Notes under the pieces: model-generated
The model's database searches: none
Told to the model about the DNA's origin: nothing
What the model saw: the letters and a program-made list of their open reading frames with translations, nothing else
Made by a program: the position numbers and the translations under genes
Shown: in pieces, positions 22,437 through 34,320 of the stretch
How the letters are laid out: each line of letters opens with the position of its first letter
Numbering within the stretch: position 1 is the stretch's first letter
Assembly (NCBI RefSeq): GCF_037975245.1
Contig: NC_092579.1
Span: forward strand, 4,922,001 to 4,986,000
Length of the DNA stretch: 64,000 bases
Direction of reading: 5' to 3'
Source of the DNA: Apostichopus japonicus
Lineage: Eukaryota > Echinodermata > Holothuroidea > Aspidochirotida > Stichopodidae

Positions 22437-25400
22437 ATGTCAGCAGCTGAAGAGGACGAAGAAGAGAACGAAGAAGGGTAAGGAAGTGTCCATGATTTTC
22501 TCGTCTATATATTTTATATTTACTTAAGCCACTACATCGGAGCAGTATAGAGATGTTTCTGCGGCACAATGATCTCTTATAGGATATTAGGCTACCTAAA
22601 AGTAAATCATGTCGCAATAATTTTTGTCTTCATGTTTTCATTCATTCATTCATTCCCCACTCCTCCTCAGTTTCCTTTCCTCCCCTTCCCCTCCTCCCCT
22701 CCCCCCCTCCCCCCCAAAAAAAACATGGACAAAATACTGATCAGGAATTGATCAAATGGATTTTGAAGAGAGGAAAGCAATGATGAACTATAGAACGGGA
22801 TTGGAACCAGTGACCGAAGGACTACAATTCCTATACTTTCTACCAACTATGCATTTCCTCTGTAACCACTTATTTCATTGCGGTGCCCGTCAAAAGCCAA
22901 CGACAATACTTTGCGTATATACCGTGTAACCATGACCCCGTCTCGGCCCTTTGGCCTAGATCTTGTGTATTATCCGTAAGGAACTCGGAATACACATTTG
23001 ACAATGATCACATAGATGTAAGGGGTGGGGGGGGGTGACTGGGGGTTGAAAGTGGATCAGTTAAGTGTAGTTTGGTGTTCGTCATGCTAATGGTTCTTTC
23101 TTCTTTCAAAAGCAGTTTTGTCTGTAGGGGTTCAACTAGCGTGTTCATCCAACGGAACTATAACCAAATCCCTATTCTTCCCCTAGTTTATATTCAGAAT
23201 AAATTATTGATGAGTTAAAATTATACGAATTATTGAATAAATTTTAAGCCCGAATAACCTGAATAAAGGAAGATAAGACGTTTTTTTTTGTCGGCAGAGC
23301 TCTGACGAGTCTAAACGAAATATGCAACTAACACTAGTATACTTTAGATGGGGAGAAAACTTTTGAAAATGTCCTCTCAAAGGGGAGCCCGTTTATAATC
23401 TTCATTCATGCAAAAGGCATCAAAATGATGGGAACAAATAGATGACATTTTATACGTGATACGGTGGATATTTCGGCTTTAAGTTAGGTCGATAATTAGC
23501 TCTAAACTACTGTGTATTTGTCGTGTGGGGTAGAATATGGGGAGAGGTGTCCCCCCCCCCCCACATACACACACACGCTAGATGGGCCTGACCAAACCAA
23601 ATTAATGTGAGAAAAAGAAAGAGCAAGGAAGCTTTCTAGCTTACTATGAACATTTTAGGAGAACGTGTTATTCCACTTCTCTATTGGAAGGTGAAGAGTT
23701 ATGAAAATGACTTTTCATACGGGATTTGGTTTAAATATTCACGAATGAGGAATTATTGGTATAGATTTTTCATATAGATTTTTACAAGAGTATGTTGAAA
23801 TAGTTTTAACCAGAACTGTATATAATTTAATTGGTTGTGCAAACACATACATGCTGGATAGTGTTAGGTATATACAGCACTAACATTGAAAGAGTCATTA
23901 CTATATAATTACATATGTCGTCGTGTTACCAGCGGGTTCACTGGTTCACATAGATTAGTATAGACCTATATATCGATAAGAAAAGAGATATCTGCAACAA
24001 TTGATTGGTTTGATCGGTTGTATTCGTGACATTATCAACAGACCAACCTAGGCCTATATGTGTGTTTTATTGTTGTTGTCCTGAAATACAAGTAAAAGTG
24101 TGTATTATCTCGTCTGAAGGTTAGAATTATTTCAGTTTATAAAGTTACCGTAGAGATATTGAACCGTTTTCTGTGTTGTATCTTTGAATTATGTATAGGC
24201 CTATAGAGTGGTGGCAGGTTAGTGAGTCCGTACTATCGTACTTATATTCGAGCTTAGTTGGTACTTAGCCTATGTGTACTCGTAGTAGTGGATTAGATCT
24301 CGTGGTAATTTGGAAATCAAGAAAGTACAATGCTATAGGTACAAGTCATGAGTACTCATATTCGCTCTATAAGAGCCTGGTACTCAAACTCGTACGATCA
24401 CCCAAGGAAGTATTATACTTGTAGTCATTTCATACTCGTTCTACTATAGTCTGTCACACGTGTGGTGGTTATAATATTTCAAATAATGTGTCTTACAGAG
24501 TGTACGCACTCCTCGAGATGAATTTACAAGTTTATTTCATGTCACATAGTGGTCGTTGGTCTTGATTCTGAATAAGCTAGAAAGGCGAATAATGGTCACC
24601 TTCATACTTGGTTAATTTGCAATTCCTTTATCCTCCCTTGACGCATTTTTCTCCATGCATAAGGATATCTCATTGTCTATATAACGCTTCCCTGTTGTCT
24701 AAAATCAGATTGCAAAGGCAGGACTTCCAGCATGGAGAATTATTAAAGATTGTTCCCGCGGCTAAGATAACAGGCATGCAATGCTGCAGACATACATCCA
24801 ACATGCTACATTATACACCATATAGTGCTGGAACATAACTAGCCTATGATGATTGAAACCTATGATGCCACTCTCATTCAAAACCCTACCTGGCTTCAGC
24901 GAACCTTGCAAGACTAATGTGGCACCTATAAGCAGAGGCACCGAGGGCGAGGTTGGGCCACTGGGAAAAGTATATATTTGATCGTGCGGCCCTCTCTTGC
25001 ACGCTTCAATTTACTTTTTAATTGTGTTATGAACTGAGAATAAAAACAATTTATCCCCTATTTTCCTCACCCTCACAGATTATCTGTCCCACTCCCAGGT
25101 TAACACTGGTACAAGGGATGTGCCCCGTCCCCCTTCCTACTTCCCCTTCCCCACCCCCTTCCCGACGATTTTCCTAAATTATCGTCATGCCTACATCTAA
25201 GATATTGAATTTGATCAGTAATTAGTTATCACATTTTCTCACACAGGTTAGAAACTAATTCCAACCAGCCATTACTCCAGGCAGTACTTCCTGAATGGGA
25301 TAACATTAGTAAGGAAGAGTATAATGAACAGCCAAATCACAAGAACTTTGTTAGAAATATCATCGACAGGATTTACAAACGTCGCGGTATGCTTTGGGGT

Positions 25401-26255
25401 CTTCTGTCAGGTGTAGCTATTTCTTTTGAAGCAATTCTAGCCGATTTAGCCGATGATGATTCTCCACCTTTACAGAATTCCTTTTATCGTTGCATTGTTT
25501 TAATTTTCGCTGGGTTTTTCATCTCATTTGATCAAATCATCTCTTATGAACCAATCGACATCCTTTTCATTTCTCTCTTTGGAATATTTGAGTTTTTCTC
25601 TACTGTCTGCACATTCGTGGCGATAAAATTAGGTAATATCGGTGACGTCACAGCAATTCAAGCCAACTTGCCTATACCGTCATCAATACTAGGTTGTGTA
25701 CTGTTTCGTGAAATTCCTATGACGGTCCATATATTTCTGCTAGTAATCAATGCTATTGGACTTATAATTGTTTCCAAGCCTCCGTTCTTATTCGATTTGC
25801 CACATGAGCAGACGACCTTCCAAGGAGCCATATTTGCAGCTGTCTCGGTACTTTTTACCGCCAGTTTTCAAGCAGTCACACGTAAACTCTCATACAAAGG
25901 TGTACACGACTCTTGGCTACTGCTTACAGTAGCGGGATTCATTGGAACCTTATGTGCCTCTGTAGCGTTAACCTTTGTTCAAGAATGGACACCGCCGACT
26001 GATTGGTCCTTGCTAATCACGTGTTTGGGACTTGGCATTGCGTCATTCACTACTTTAATTGGGGCCACGAAGGGCCTGCAGACCGAATCATTGTTTACAG
26101 TTGGAATTATGACTACTGTATCGATACCACTGACATATTTCTATCAGATAATGTTTGATAAAACGGTTCCTCATTGGTACACCATTGTGGGTGCTGTGGT
26201 GTCTATTAGTACAACAATCTGTATTTACATTACATCTCTTACGTCAGAGGAGTAG
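22437..26255 (+). CDS. SLC35G/EamA-family membrane transporter (two exons)
   Basis: Coding exons 22437-22477 and 25247-26255 join to 1050 bases (349 aa plus stop). Exon 1 is ATG plus an acidic stretch MSAAEEDEEENEEG ending GG|GTAAGG. Exon 2 opens after TTCTCACACAG and supplies the third base of a Gly codon, so phase and length agree. The 61-residue N-terminus is soluble and acidic. The rest has about ten hydrophobic helices in two EamA repeats (about 62-191 and 204-342), with GDVTAIQANLPI (146-157 in the joined protein) and KPPFLF near the end of repeat 1, as in SLC35G1-type proteins. This group belongs to the drug/metabolite transporter superfamily; the substrate cannot be inferred here. The internal Met at 25389 is a less likely start because the frame stays open upstream to the acceptor. 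The 2.8-kb intron holds no other exon I could detect. Confidence 0.85.
22793..22868 (-). mobile_element. tRNA-like SINE head in SLC35G intron
   Basis: The minus strand has an A-box-like GCATAGTTGGTAGA, a 4-bp stem AGGA/TCCT around a 7-base loop and a B box GGTTCCAATCCC. A run of pyrimidines and an A-rich tract follow on the SINE side (about 22660-22725). It looks like a decayed tRNA-derived SINE head; the arms are too poor for a tRNA gene. Confidence 0.4.
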
Positions 26256-26799
26256 GCCTAACAAATATTTTACTACTTTAATCTGTGGAAACATATATAG
26301 AATGGAGTTGCGAAGGTAAAACTTGACTTTCAACCCATTTCCCCCTCTCTTGATAAGTGATCAACCGATATCGTATGTGCTTATTCGCTTTACCATGTGC
26401 TAGTATCGGTAGAATGACAACAATGGTAATGATAATGTCGTCGGCCCCGCTCAACGTCTATGGTCGGCCGTAGTGGACAAAAGTCAGGAACGAGTGATAA
26501 GAGAAATTCCGTTTCAATATTGACATAAACTCGATTTAATGCCTGGGTATTATATTTCTACTATAATGCCTACATATGCTATTTGATTGAATAGTATACC
26601 ATAAATTCGATTTAATGCAAGCATATAGGCGATATAATTCGAAAGCACGGAAGTATGAAATCGAATTTATATGTCTGTATTAATATACATTTGTGCAAAC
26701 ATAAAATACAACATATGATCTGTTTTCTTCTCTTACATATTATGTTTTCCTATTGATTATGTATTGATGATTGATTATGTTACATCTGATCTGCTGACA
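26256..26799. other. 3' flank of SLC35G gene
   Basis: Probable 3'UTR followed by intergenic sequence. No canonical AATAAA lies close to the stop. Between 26525 and 26670, GATTTAATGC-type words and their inverse recur. Confidence 0.35.
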
Positions 26800-26807
26800 T
26801 TGTAAGG

Positions 26808-27172
26808 CAGGGGTTCCCTAACTGGGGTGCATGAACCCCCAGGGGGTGCACCCAGGGGATTCGTGTGACGTTTCTGAAAGTCAAAACTAGATTACTTTTT
26901 GTTGAACTAAAATCTGAGATATCATATAATTTAGTAATGTACAAAAGTCGTTCCTATCGACAAACTCTTTTCGCGTTCCATACGCACATGTTGCCATAGT
27001 ATTACCGTACCGTGCATGTGATACTTGATCTCTTACGAAGCACTGTTATGCGTATTATAGTATAATAATGACTCAGATCGTGTCTCGAAAGTTGTGGTTT
27101 GTGGACAACTCTGACATCCACATGGGGTACGTGGGGGGGTGGGGGGGGGGAAATAAAGTTAGGGAAACCCTG
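26808..27172 (+). mobile_element. hAT-type MITE, family D copy 1
   Basis: A 365-bp element. It begins CAGGGGTTCCCTAACTGGGG and ends TTAGGGAAACCCTG, so the inverted repeats match for about 14 bases. Flanks are TTGTAAGG (26800-26807) and CTGTAAGG (27173-27180), 7 of 8 identical. CAGGGGTTCC-type ends with 8-bp duplications are typical of Charlie-like hAT elements. A second copy lies inverted at 33949. Confidence 0.85.
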
Positions 27173-27539
27173 CTGTAAGGCGTGTATGCCAAACGTGGAA
27201 GTCCAGATGGCATACCCTTATTAGAGCCTATATCTGGAAAAATGCCAAAATAAAGTAGGAAAACATCTTTTTCGTTAGGTTCCCCCCCCCCCCAAAATGG
27301 GTCAATTGAGGCAATATTAGACCAATTTAGGCATCATAGGAGCAGCGAACGAAATTTGTTTACTACTGAGAGAAGAGGTTTGTTTACAAGTGACGAAAAC
27401 CTTAGGCTCGGATAGCAAAAAAATCTGCGCGGTTGTGATACGGAAAATTGATAATGCCATGAAAGGCCAATTTGTCAGCTATCTGGTGATGGGTATAGCG
27501 TCTAGCTAATGAGAACGTCTGTCTAGACTTAGAGACCAC

Positions 27540-27878
27540 CAAGGGCGTAGGAACCGGGGGGCTGGGGGCGCCAGCCCCCCACCCGGTGAAAAATGTGGAG
27601 GGGCGGAAGTATCATTCCGCCCCCCCCGCTTCGCAAGTCAGAAAACCCCTTTTTCATTTCCAAATGAGAAAAAAATCTCATTTGGAGCACCAAATTGCAT
27701 CTAAGGCCAGGTGAAAATGCAAAATTATATACAAAATGGGAGTGGGTGGGTTGAAGTGTGCTATATTGCACCAAATTGCATCTGAGGCCACCTGGAAATG
27801 CAAAAAAAATCCACCCCCTCCCCAGGCCGGCCATCAGTCTTCAGCCCCCCCACTCAAAAGTACCTTCCTACGCCACTG
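27540..27878 (-). mobile_element. hAT-type MITE, family A copy 3
   Basis: A 339-bp inverted copy of the family at 859 and 16871, with ends CAAGGGCGTAGGAA and (inverted) CAGTGGCGTAGGAA. Perfect 8-bp duplications GAGACCAC flank it (27532-27539, 27879-27886). Confidence 0.9.
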
Positions 27879-28309
27879 GAGACCACATTACATTTGTGAT
27901 TTAGTGTGTAAGTCAATGGGGCTTTTAATATGCGTATGCTACCTCCATTCTCTTTCCCATGATAGTAAGCGTTAAAATGTGTAGGCTCTGGAATACTATA
28001 TTATACCATATATGCATTCACGACGACACCTCCAGACATTTAACATGTAAAGGACTCACGAGTCCCCATTTTGTTTTGCTTTTGGCTCTTAATACTTGCA
28101 CTGTATAAAATAACTGCTGAGTAGCTGTTGACTTCTTCAAGCATGAATCTCGGTTTATTTTCATTAAAACAAATTATGTTAATTTATTCTTTTCCCTGCT
28201 GCCATATATTGAAGGACTAACATTTCCTAAACCTGCGGGTATGTGTATACCATTCAGTCGGGCTATTATCATGCTGTATACATTGGAATGATATATCATG
28301 GGAGGATAT

Positions 28310-28420
28310 ATATATATATATATATTGAACTACTTCTCTGTATGCAATATTATCACGCACAATTAAAACACCTCCTCCGTGATTTTGTCGTTGTTTTAAT
28401 ACACGGACAAAATTAACACA
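28310..28420 (-). mobile_element. LINE endonuclease fragment
   Basis: The minus strand encodes QRQNHGGGVLIVRDNIAYRE, matching the R-x-GGGV-x-I-x-(K/R)D block of LINE AP-type endonucleases. Surrounding sequence gives no further alignment, so only this piece of a larger, eroded element is recognisable. Confidence 0.5.
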
Positions 28421-29034
28421 AATCAAAAAATAGCTGTCAAACTTACCCAGTTGTTGTTTATGTGTGATTGCGGAATTTTCATTATGAATAATTAATAATG
28501 AATCATTAAAAAAGACACAAACACAACCATCATCTTTTGTCTTTGTTATAGAGATAACTGTCATAAACAAACTTCCCCTAACAGCCCAAAAAAATATATA
28601 TATATGATACAAATTTGGTAGATATCACAGATTGAGTATTTTTCAACACACAAAGCTGACGACTTGATCAAGTTTGAATATGACATCATCGAGCCACGTA
28701 GGCTTCATAGTATATATTTTTTTATGATAAATTTATTACAATTTTTATATATCTCAAACGCAATACAGTTACAAAACGCCTATAACATTGAAGGTCCTTG
28801 TGACAAATTGGTGGGAAGGAATTTTCTGCAATAAATCTGTGGTTTCGCGAGTATACTGGCAAGCTATAGAAACCATTCTTAGCAATAAATGTGAACACGA
28901 TCGACGCAATTCATATATAGTGTATGTGTGCATGACTTTGTCGTTCTTTTCTGTTACCTATAAGGTGGAATGGGGTGTGGGGTGGGGGTGGGGGGGGGGG
29001 TTAACTCCCCCAAGAACAGTGTACATTCCCGATC

Positions 29035-29384
29035 TAATTCTATATCTTGAAGATGACGGACAGAATTTGAGCTTTCTGAGTTTTAAGTTTCGGATGTACG
29101 TCGCAAAGCAGCAGAAAGTAAAGCAGCGGCTATATTGTATTTATAGGTTGGGAGGATTTGGTCTAGAATATGAGAAACAGCTTTGGCTCTTCCGTTCCAT
29201 GGTGCTTTCACTCATGGTCTATTGTGCTTCTGTGTGGCTCTCTTCCTGTTTCAAGACTCAACTCAATTTGACTAACAGACATTTCAGAAAGTATTATCCT
29301 ATAGATGATCAGTACATTGAAGAAATTGTACTTCATTATGTAAGAGGGATTTTGACTGATCCTGACCATCCTCTCCATAAGTAG
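29035..29384 (+). pseudogene. LINE reverse transcriptase C-terminal remnant
   Basis: The plus strand reads KQQKVKQRLYCIYRLGGFGL, then LWLFRSMVLSLMVYCASVWL, and ends ILTDPDHPLHK. This matches the post-RT region of L2/CR1-like LINE proteins (KAxQRLYFLRKL, LFYRSxVxSVLxYCxxxW, ILxDPxHPL). No catalytic domain remains, and a G/T-rich tract just upstream breaks homology. A different family from the LINE at 18-21 kb. Confidence 0.65.
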
Positions 29385-29483
29385 CCTATTACACCACTCC
29401 ACGTAGGTTGTATACCCTACCTCGTATGCGTACTGCAGGCGCGTATCCAGGGGGGGCGTTGGGGGCGCGCGCCCCCCGGGTAA

Positions 29484-29604
29484 GAAAAAAAGGAGAGAAA
29501 AAAAAGAAGAAAAAAGGAAAAAAGAGGGGAAAAAAGAGGAGGAGGAGAGGAAGGAAGGGAAAAGAAAAAGAAGAAAGTGAGAAAAAGGAGGAAAAAAAAA
29601 AAAC
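29484..29604. repeat. 120-bp polypurine tract
   Basis: Almost pure A/G on the plus strand, able to form triplex DNA. The Lys/Glu/Arg and Phe/Ser/Leu open frames through it are composition artefacts. Confidence 0.9.
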
Positions 29605-30288
29605 GCCAAGACACCGGGAAGATAAAGAGGAACAGTGACATCATTACAGCGCTGATCCCTATTATATACACAGGGTAGCTAGTGACGGATCAAGGATTTC
29701 GGAAGGGGCGTGTGCCTCACCCTACCCCTTACACCGAAAACTCCATTTTTGACGTTTCCATTTTTCCTCTCTCACTCATGATCTATATATATACTTTATG
29801 GTCTACCATAACGCGTGTGTGTGTATATACGCCTTAAACAATTGTAGCATTGTGCTATGAAACCAACTGTGGCTGGTCTCGAACTCGACCGTGTCGTCGG
29901 GGAACAGGACGCATTTCGGGAAGGGAGGCGACCGCCCCCCCCCCCCCTTCGGCATAATTTTTTATGATATTGCTAGTAATTTCGAAATTGAAAGTGCTCA
30001 GATGCAATTTACAAGGCCTGGGAAGCGTCATTTCCAGCGATCTGGGAGGCATTTTCGGCCAAAATTTGCTTGTACGCTTCGCTTACAAATGGTCCTGGGT
30101 AGTGCCATTTCCAGCGTTCTGGTAGGGATTTTCGGCCAAACTTTTCTTGTACGCTTCGCGCCAACTTATGGTGGCGCAACGCTTAGATACTTTGCCTACA
30201 TGCATCGCCTCACCCTTGGCAAATTCCTCGCTACGCGCCTGTTCTAATTTGTAAAGCAAACAGCAGATATCACATCATATCAGTGAGC

Positions 30289-30620
30289 ATGAAAATGGCG
30301 TTCCAGGATGAAAAGCCTCAAAAACTGTCCGACTTGCCCGAAAAAAATAATCAAAATTTTTCGCAAGCTCCGCGCGCGTTCAACATGTTTATATCAATAT
30401 CATATAAGCAAGCATCGGTTATTAGGCCTGCATCGCTTGCCATCGTACACCGTACGGTCCGTCAAAGTTGCGCAGTATACCGCGGGATGCTAATGTAAAC
30501 AACGAAATGTCTTACGTAGATAGAGAAAAAGCATGGAGGTCCAAATATGTCAAAACTATCTTTTTACATTAGTCAAGGCGAATTAGGGACTGCAGCCCCC
30601 GCCTCCTAATATGTGTGTAG
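30289..30620 (-). mobile_element. Diverged inverted copy of hAT family B
   Basis: Collinear, in reverse, with element B at 12573-13168. Shared words include ACTTGCCCGAAAAA, AGCTCCGCGCGCGTTC, CCGCGGGATGCTAATG and AAACAACGAAATGTCTTACG. The right end (inverted) reads CATATTAGGAGGCGGGGGCT, like the B terminus with a small deletion. No target duplication found. Confidence 0.65.
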
Positions 30621-30789
30621 TGTTCGGTTGAAGGAAATATCTGTTATTTTTTCATTTCCTTCAACCAAGTTTTATAATAGCCGTTATAAGAGGTTTTAAT
30701 ATTTCTACACCAATAAATTAACTGTGTGTGAATTTTCGAAAATATCCGTCCATCATTCTTCATTACACTTCCCTCTACTCATGCAATTT

Positions 30790-31272
30790 CAGAGCTCCCA
30801 ACTGACCCGCAATTCGCGGGTTGGACCCGCATTCTAACACCCAAACCCGCTGACCCGCGCAAGCTTCCGAAAAACCCACATTGTAATTGTCAAGTATACA
30901 TAAAAAAAAATGCATTAAATTTTGACTTAGCAACCATCATTTCTTTAGCAATTAGCATAATAAAACCCCCTTTACAGCATCATTGAACCACAAATTAGCC
31001 TATATTTCTTTTGATTGGGGCGAGCAGCGAACATTTTCATGCCACGGGAAAGAATTAATTATCACCTACTATTCAATTAATTGATGTTACACACAAAAAA
31101 ATGCATATTTCTCAGAAAATTTTGGGTGACAAAAGCCTTTCTAAGTGCCACCATTTTACATGTAGGCATCACCGGGATTCCAAAAAAATTCAAAAATTCA
31201 AATTATACCCCTCCCCCAGGACGGCGATTCGTGGCATGGACTAGCATTTGCCTTCTCAAGAGTTGGGAGCTA
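30790..31272 (+). mobile_element. hAT-type MITE, family E
   Basis: A 483-bp element. The left end is CAGAGCTCCCAACTGACCCG; the right end, inverted, is TAGCTCCCAACT. Perfect 8-bp duplications TGCAATTT flank it (30782-30789, 31273-31280). ACCCGC/GCGGGT repeats lie just inside the left end. Non-coding. Confidence 0.85.
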
Positions 31273-31800
31273 TGCAATTTTGACCGGTCTGTTAGGGGTT
31301 GATGGAGGTTTTTCTATATTGGTTGTCCATAGATGAAATTTTGTGCGACATTATGGGTATATATGTTTTGGAGTGAGTTTATTCACGAGAATGTGAATTT
31401 TCAAATTCTAAACAAATAATGGGCCTTTTTGGGCCTAAAAACCTTGAAAAGTGGGGAGGCAGACGGATACTGTGGGCCGCGACGTAGAATCACCTACAAA
31501 AGCAATGATCCACAGGACATGCAATGAGGTCGAACATGATTTGTGACTGGTGACAATCTTCAAAAAGGTTATGGATGAAAAAAAAAACTATTGGGAAATA
31601 CTTGTTTCTCAGGCAAAAAGTGCACATCTGGTTGGTCATTTTCAAGGCCGAAAAGTACCATTTCCGGTGATCTGGGTGGTATCAAAACCAGAAATTTTCT
31701 TGTACGCTGCGCGCCAACCGATGGTGGCGCTCCGCTTAGATAGTAATTCGCGCCCCCCCCCCCGGGTTAGAAAATCCTGGATACGCCCCTGCAATAACCA

Positions 31801-33940
31801 GAATGTTATACCCTAGATATACGAATCTCGTGAAATTGATACCCCTACAAGCTAGCAAATGCTGTCATGCTGGATTGATCACACGAAAAATATTGATGTT
31901 ATTATATAAACTTACGTGAAGTAACCAAAACTAACGGAACGTAATAAATTAAGAGAAGAAAAAAGTAGTAAATTATCTGAGTATGGAGCTGATTACCCTT
32001 AAACATTGCTCAGGTTTCACACTTGTATTGACAAGGACATAACTCACTGGTACTTGTTCACATCTACGTTTTAGTCCTTTGTAATAACTTTGATATGATA
32101 TTTTATCTTTTTGTTTTGAATGTTTGGGTGTGTAGGAATTGATTCATTTTTGGCAACGCCAATCAATACTGATATTACGTGCAGTTGGAAATTGTTATAA
32201 CCAGGGGCCTTGTTTATAGGCGGCAAGCAGTTTAAATCCAGCCCGCGAAAGACTGCAATATAGTCCACGAAAATAAACCCCAAAGAAATCGTCCGAGGTC
32301 ACACTGATCGGGAGGTATATATGGACTCTTAAAGGATGGCTTTAGGCACAAAATTAAATTTTGATACGTCGTAAACCCATCAAGAAGCAATGCAATCAGT
32401 ACTAGGTGTAGGCCTACTCTTATATATAACACTTCGTTTATCTGAGAAATGACCCTTTACTCTTTAGGCTAAACAAGTGAGATTAACCAATTTAAACGAC
32501 TGGACTATTTAGTCTAGCTAATATACATAGACCATTATGTCAGTTCCTTAGGTGCAACACAAAACTCAACTGTAAAAAAGAAAATTAACATTTTTGTGCA
32601 TTGCCTGAATAAACATGTTTACAATGTGTTACAAATTTGTCAATAGAAAATAGTGTTGAAAATCATTTAAGTGCACGTGCGTTGTTGTTTTGTATGAAGT
32701 TAAAAAAGAACATGTTTGGGTTGAGTTAGAATTAATTGAGCAGAATTAATAAAACAATGGAATAACAGTAACACTTAGGCTTACATTGAGACGGCGACGT
32801 GATCATTTCTGAAGGCCTACATTGGCATTTTATAGTTTTATCATATTTTAAAGGGCAATATCAGTAATACCTTAGTAGCTAGAAACATTACTAGCATTTA
32901 ATTTAATTTTCGATTTGCTTGGACTATAACATATGAAGATTAAATTCTGCCGAAAGTCATTCTTAATTAAGGTTTTAGCATTAAGCACCTTCACGATTTA
33001 TCTCAGTCTGAAAGGTTGACCCTTGACCCCAACCAATGGTTATCACTGCATTGCTCTCGTAGACAGAGGCCCTCGATTTAGGCCTGTACAATAAAAGCAT
33101 ATACTTGCATTTTCGTTTACTTCATAAATCAGTCCTGCTGAAGTTGTAAAACCTGACACAAACTGAAAGTAGACTTAAGTATAGTCCTATAAGAAAAAAA
33201 CTATACCCAATGCACGAAAACCTAATCAGTACTCACACTGTATGAGACTTAATAGCCTGAATATATCAGCTGCATGAAAGCTATGTAATAATGTTTATCA
33301 GGATCAAATGGGTAATAATATCACTTCCTGGTGAATATCGAGCTTTTGTTGTCAAGAAATAGCCATAGAAACTATAAACTCTGAATAGAATTTGTGCTTT
33401 CTTTAAGTCGAACATTTATTGCTCATTTGTAATCATTGACCCTTTGATTTACAATGGACCTATACATATATGTAATGTTGTTTGAGCGTCGGATAGAGAT
33501 TACACATGTAGTTTCATTGGTTAACTTGATTTACGTGGCACTTAGTATGCACTTCGGTTGTTTCGAGGCCACACTGTCTTCACCAGCGATATAAATTGCA
33601 GTGTGACACTGATAACGAAGATCGAAAAATTGATAATTAGTTGATTGAACCCAATTTGGATATGCAAGAATGCAACATGGATAAAATAATACTCGTGCTG
33701 AACATGCATAAAGCTTGCAGTTTTTGTCTCCAACCATCAAAACTTGTTGCCCTCAACTACTGAGCATTTTGATTGTCTAATAGATAACTCTTCTAAACTC
33801 TAAGCAACAGTCTGGAAGTTCGGCACTATACCAATATTCTCAAGAGTACATTTGATACCTTTAAGCACATTGTTTTAAGCATTCTACATACAATGGGAGT
33901 GGGGAGGGGGTGAGGCGGGGGGTAATATTGATAGTATAAC
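31801..33940. other. Intergenic, no gene seen
   Basis: AT-rich sequence without recognisable coding, RNA or transposon ends. Confidence 0.5.
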
Positions 33941-33948
33941 TACTAGGG

Positions 33949-34320
33949 CAGGGTTTCCCTAACTTTATCCCCTCGCGAACCCCCTGTGGATGTCAGAGTT
34001 GTCCACGAACCCCCCAACTTTTCGAGACACGATCTGAGTCATCATTATACTATAATTACGCACAACAGCCTGTGTATGTTTCATAATTCAGTTATTTATC
34101 ACATGCACGGTACGGTACTACTATGGCAACATATGCGTATGGAACGCAAAAAGAGTTTGCCGATAGGTACGACTTTTGTACATTACTAAATTATGTAATG
34201 TATCAGATTTTAGTTCAACAAAAAGTACTCTAGTTTTGACTTTCAGAAACGTCTCACGAACCCACTGGGATGGACTCACGCACCCCCTGGGGTTCATGCA
34301 CCCCAGTTAGGGAACCCCTA
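33949..34320 (-). mobile_element. hAT-type MITE, family D copy 2
   Basis: A 372-bp inverted copy of the element at 26808. It begins CAGGGTTTCCCTAACTTTAT and ends CAGTTAGGGAACCCCTA, with perfect 8-bp duplications TACTAGGG (33941-33948, 34321-34328). The interior aligns along the full length with copy 1. Confidence 0.9.

Larger units (their letters stand above)
29436..31791. mobile_element. Composite of nested hAT-like elements
   Basis: The left edge reads CAGGCGCGTATCCAG and the right edge, inverted, CAGGGGCGTATCCAGGATTT; both are followed by G/C runs and a CCCGGGT(A/T)AGAA word. They could be the two ends of one element, but the flanks (GCGTACTG, CAATAACC) do not duplicate. Inside lie a polypurine tract, two copies of a hairpin module shared with the element at 59.6 kb, an inverted family B copy (about 30289-30620) and complete family E (30790-31272). 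Confidence 0.4.

Noticed and set aside
25389..25391. ATG at 25389 as the start of the SLC35G protein
   Set aside because: The frame is open upstream to a strong acceptor and joins in phase to an upstream ATG exon; the Met lies at the beginning of the first membrane helix.
29208..29671. Phe/Ser-rich and Lys/Glu-rich frames
   Set aside because: They come from the polypurine/polypyrimidine tract at 29484-29604.
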